From Muribaculaceae bacterium (GTDB lineage: Bacteria > Bacteroidota > Bacteroidia > Bacteroidales > Muribaculaceae): 7,835 nucleotides of DNA. The stretch covers positions 1 through 7,835 of the forward strand of contig JAIDJJ010000545.1 of NCBI GenBank assembly GCA_029052265.1, written 5' to 3'. A model generated the notes under the pieces. That model saw nothing but the letters and a program-made list of their open reading frames with translations, was not told the DNA's origin and ran no database searches. The position numbers and the translations under genes were made by a program. Shown piece after piece: positions 6,823-7,835 of this stretch; the stretch's first letter is position 1, and each line of letters opens with the position of its first letter.

Positions 6823-7749
6823 TCAAAAATATTTTGCCACTTCATCCGGTGTTAAAGCCAGGTATCGGGCTATGGTGGATGCATCCAACCCTGCATTCCT
6901 CATCGTGCGGATATTGGTTGCCAGGGTTTCCTCTCTCCCTTTCTCCATACCTTTCTCCATACCTTTCTCCATACCTTTCTCCATGCCTTTCTCCATGCCT
7001 TTCTCCAAGCCTTCTTTCAGACCTTCTTTCCTGCCTCGCTGTACGGCGTATTCTACTACTGCGACACCGTCGCGGTATACCTTCAGAGACTCGTCGTAAT
7101 TAAGGCGCTCCTGCCTTGACAGCGAATTGAGATTGCAGACCTCCTCAAGTCTGCCGAAAATCATATTCTGTGCCTTGAACGGCATCCTTTCAAGTGTCTC
7201 CATATGCTTAAGTATATAAATCCATCTTTCAAAATCTGTCTCACACTCCGATTCGCTCTTCTCCATCTTTGGAAGCGTTATATAGTAAAGATGCAGTTTG
7301 TCCGAAAATTGTTCAGTTGTGCCCTTGAAATGCAATGACACTTCAGAACAGAGTGACCAGTCCTTAAGACCGTCCATATAGAAATTAAGGAAGAATATGC
7401 CATACACCCTTTTGACATCGAAATTCCAATCCTTTCCGCGTTCCCCCTGCTGCGCTATCGCTGATGCGGCATAGAAGATGGAACGGTCCTTGAAAAAAGG
7501 TTGGGCGGCGTTCTGCATCTCGACAATCACATGTTCTCCATTCTCTGTGGTGCAGTAGATATCATAGATGATTCTTCTGCCGTCGAAGAACTGGGGAAAT
7601 ATCTCCTTGTCGCGGAAGACAATGTCAACTATCGGATTGTCACCATGAATCAATTCATTGAGAAAACTGATCAGGAGATCCTTGTGAATTTCCTGACCGA
7701 AGATCCTCTTGAACCCTTCATCGGTGAATGGATTGATATATTTCCCCAT
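6823..7749 (-). CDS. Rpn family (PD-(D/E)XK, PDDEXK_2) recombination-promoting nuclease / putative transposase
   Basis: Cytoplasmic PD-(D/E)XK nuclease-fold protein, 308 residues. The N-terminus GKYINPFTDEGFKRIFG is the diagnostic opening of this family in Bacteroidales. The core follows: DIVFRDKE at about 42-49, then IIYDIY with the predicted metal ligand Asp63, then HVIVEMQNA supplying Glu77 and Gln79 of the E-x-Q motif. The catalytic residues therefore look intact. A conserved VYGIFFLNF strand lies near 115-123. Residues about 239-272 are a charged Gly-Lys-Glu repeat with five exact GMEK units, and 276-308 form a helical tail ending in a possible helix-turn-helix (ASTIARYLALTPDEVAKYF). I chose the ATG at 7749 over the in-frame ATG at 7788 because the latter lies inside the promoter spacer and the family starts at MGKY. 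Relatives promote RecA-independent recombination or act as toxic anti-phage nucleases; no role is shown here. No transposon ends or cargo were seen. The gene converges on the susCD operon and is transcribed alone. Confidence 0.93.
   Translation of the reverse strand: MGKYINPFTDEGFKRIFGQEIHKDLLISFLNELIHGDNPIVDIVFRDKEIFPQFFDGRRIIYDIYCTTENGEHVIVEMQNAAQPFFKDRSIFYAASAIAQQGERGKDWNFDVKRVYGIFFLNFYMDGLKDWSLCSEVSLHFKGTTEQFSDKLHLYYITLPKMEKSESECETDFERWIYILKHMETLERMPFKAQNMIFGRLEEVCNLNSLSRQERLNYDESLKVYRDGVAVVEYAVQRGRKEGLKEGLEKGMEKGMEKGMEKGMEKGMEKGREETLATNIRTMRNAGLDASTIARYLALTPDEVAKYF
6939..7010. repeat. 12-bp in-frame tandem repeat in the 3' part of the Rpn gene
   Basis: Six consecutive 12-bp units occur on the plus strand: CTTTCTCCATAC three times (6939-6974), CTTTCTCCATGC twice (6975-6998), then CTTTCTCCAAGC (6999-7010). 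Two degenerate units continue to about 7034. Read on the minus strand they encode one GLEK and five GMEK tetrapeptides in a charged, probably helical or flexible linker. Being a multiple of three, copy-number change by slippage would alter linker length without breaking the frame. Third-position differences show gradual decay from one end. Confidence 0.92.
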
Positions 7750-7775
7750 AATATCTTGTATTTGTTTTAATTTCA

Positions 7776-7806
7776 CAAATATACGCATTTTTAGAATAAT
7801 CTCAAA
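7776..7806 (-). promoter_or_regulatory. Bacteroidetes primary-sigma promoter of the Rpn gene
   Basis: On the minus strand, TTTG (7806-7803) is followed after exactly 19 nt by TATATTTG (7783-7776). This matches the known Bacteroides consensus of TTTG at -33 and TAnnTTTG at -7 with a 19-21 nt spacer. Transcription would begin a few bases downstream, leaving a short AT-rich leader of about 20 nt before the ATG at 7749. The ATG at 7788 falls between the two boxes, so it cannot be the start for this transcript. The remaining bases to 7835 are AT-rich and show no further feature. Confidence 0.8.
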
Positions 7807-7835
7807 AGATATTGGAAATTATTAGAAAAATACAA

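Noticed and set aside
6939..7034. CRISPR array
   Set aside because: The 12-bp units are contiguous with no spacers and translate cleanly as a protein repeat in the overlapping gene.
6774..7103. Plus-strand open frames over the Rpn 3' end with PYLS- or PFSI-type repeats
   Set aside because: They are antisense shadows of the 12-bp repeat, have low-complexity composition, no family resemblance, and overlap the terminator or the well-supported minus-strand gene.
6823..7749. Intact insertion sequence or transposon around the Rpn gene
   Set aside because: No terminal inverted repeats or target-site duplications flank the gene; a dedicated terminator and promoter bound it instead. The word transposase in the family name does not imply a mobile element here.
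7747..7788. Longer Rpn reading frame starting at the ATG at 7788
   Set aside because: The extra 13 residues are not part of the family's usual MGKY start, and the codon lies between the -33 and -7 promoter boxes, so it would not be in the mRNA.

Overview
The window reads as a fragment of a gut Bacteroidota (Bacteroidales) chromosome. The reasons are a SusC/SusD outer-membrane pair, a Bacteroidetes-type surface lipoprotein beside it, a Bacteroidetes-style promoter (TTTG, 19 nt, TATATTTG), AT-rich ribosome binding regions with no convincing Shine-Dalgarno, and an Rpn-family PD-(D/E)XK nuclease of the type common in Bacteroidales. Codon use and moderate GC content would suit Muribaculaceae or a relative, but that is an impression and was not tested.

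Layout: (1) Positions 1-37 are a short leader holding a GC-rich inverted repeat and an in-frame stop. (2) 38-1231 (+) is a lipoprotein with a DUF4959-like N-terminus, a middle beta-sandwich and a C-terminal DUF5000/F5-8 type C-like domain; its signal peptide looks cut short. (3) 1255-4554 (+) is a SusC/RagA TonB-dependent transporter. (4) 4576-6579 (+) is its SusD/RagB lipoprotein partner. (5) 6580-6822 is AT-rich and ends in a strong hairpin terminator that can serve both flanking transcripts. (6) 6823-7749 (-) is an Rpn/PDDEXK_2 nuclease gene convergent with the operon, carrying a 12-bp tandem repeat near its 3' end and its own promoter at 7776-7806.

The three plus-strand genes are separated by only 23 and 21 bp and look like one operon. 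The expected job is nutrient capture: SusC is the barrel, SusD is the lid that delivers ligand, and the DUF5000 lipoprotein is probably an accessory binding protein on the cell surface. No glycoside hydrolase, protease, sulfatase, SusR/HTCS regulator or ECF-sigma/anti-sigma pair is present, so the substrate cannot be named. The Rpn gene is a separate transcription unit with no visible functional link to the transporter.

I see no clearly new multi-gene system. The points most worth a second look are the damaged 5' end of the lipoprotein gene next to a perfect inverted repeat, and the Rpn repeat tract, in which every 12-bp unit places GGAG six bases before an in-frame ATG.
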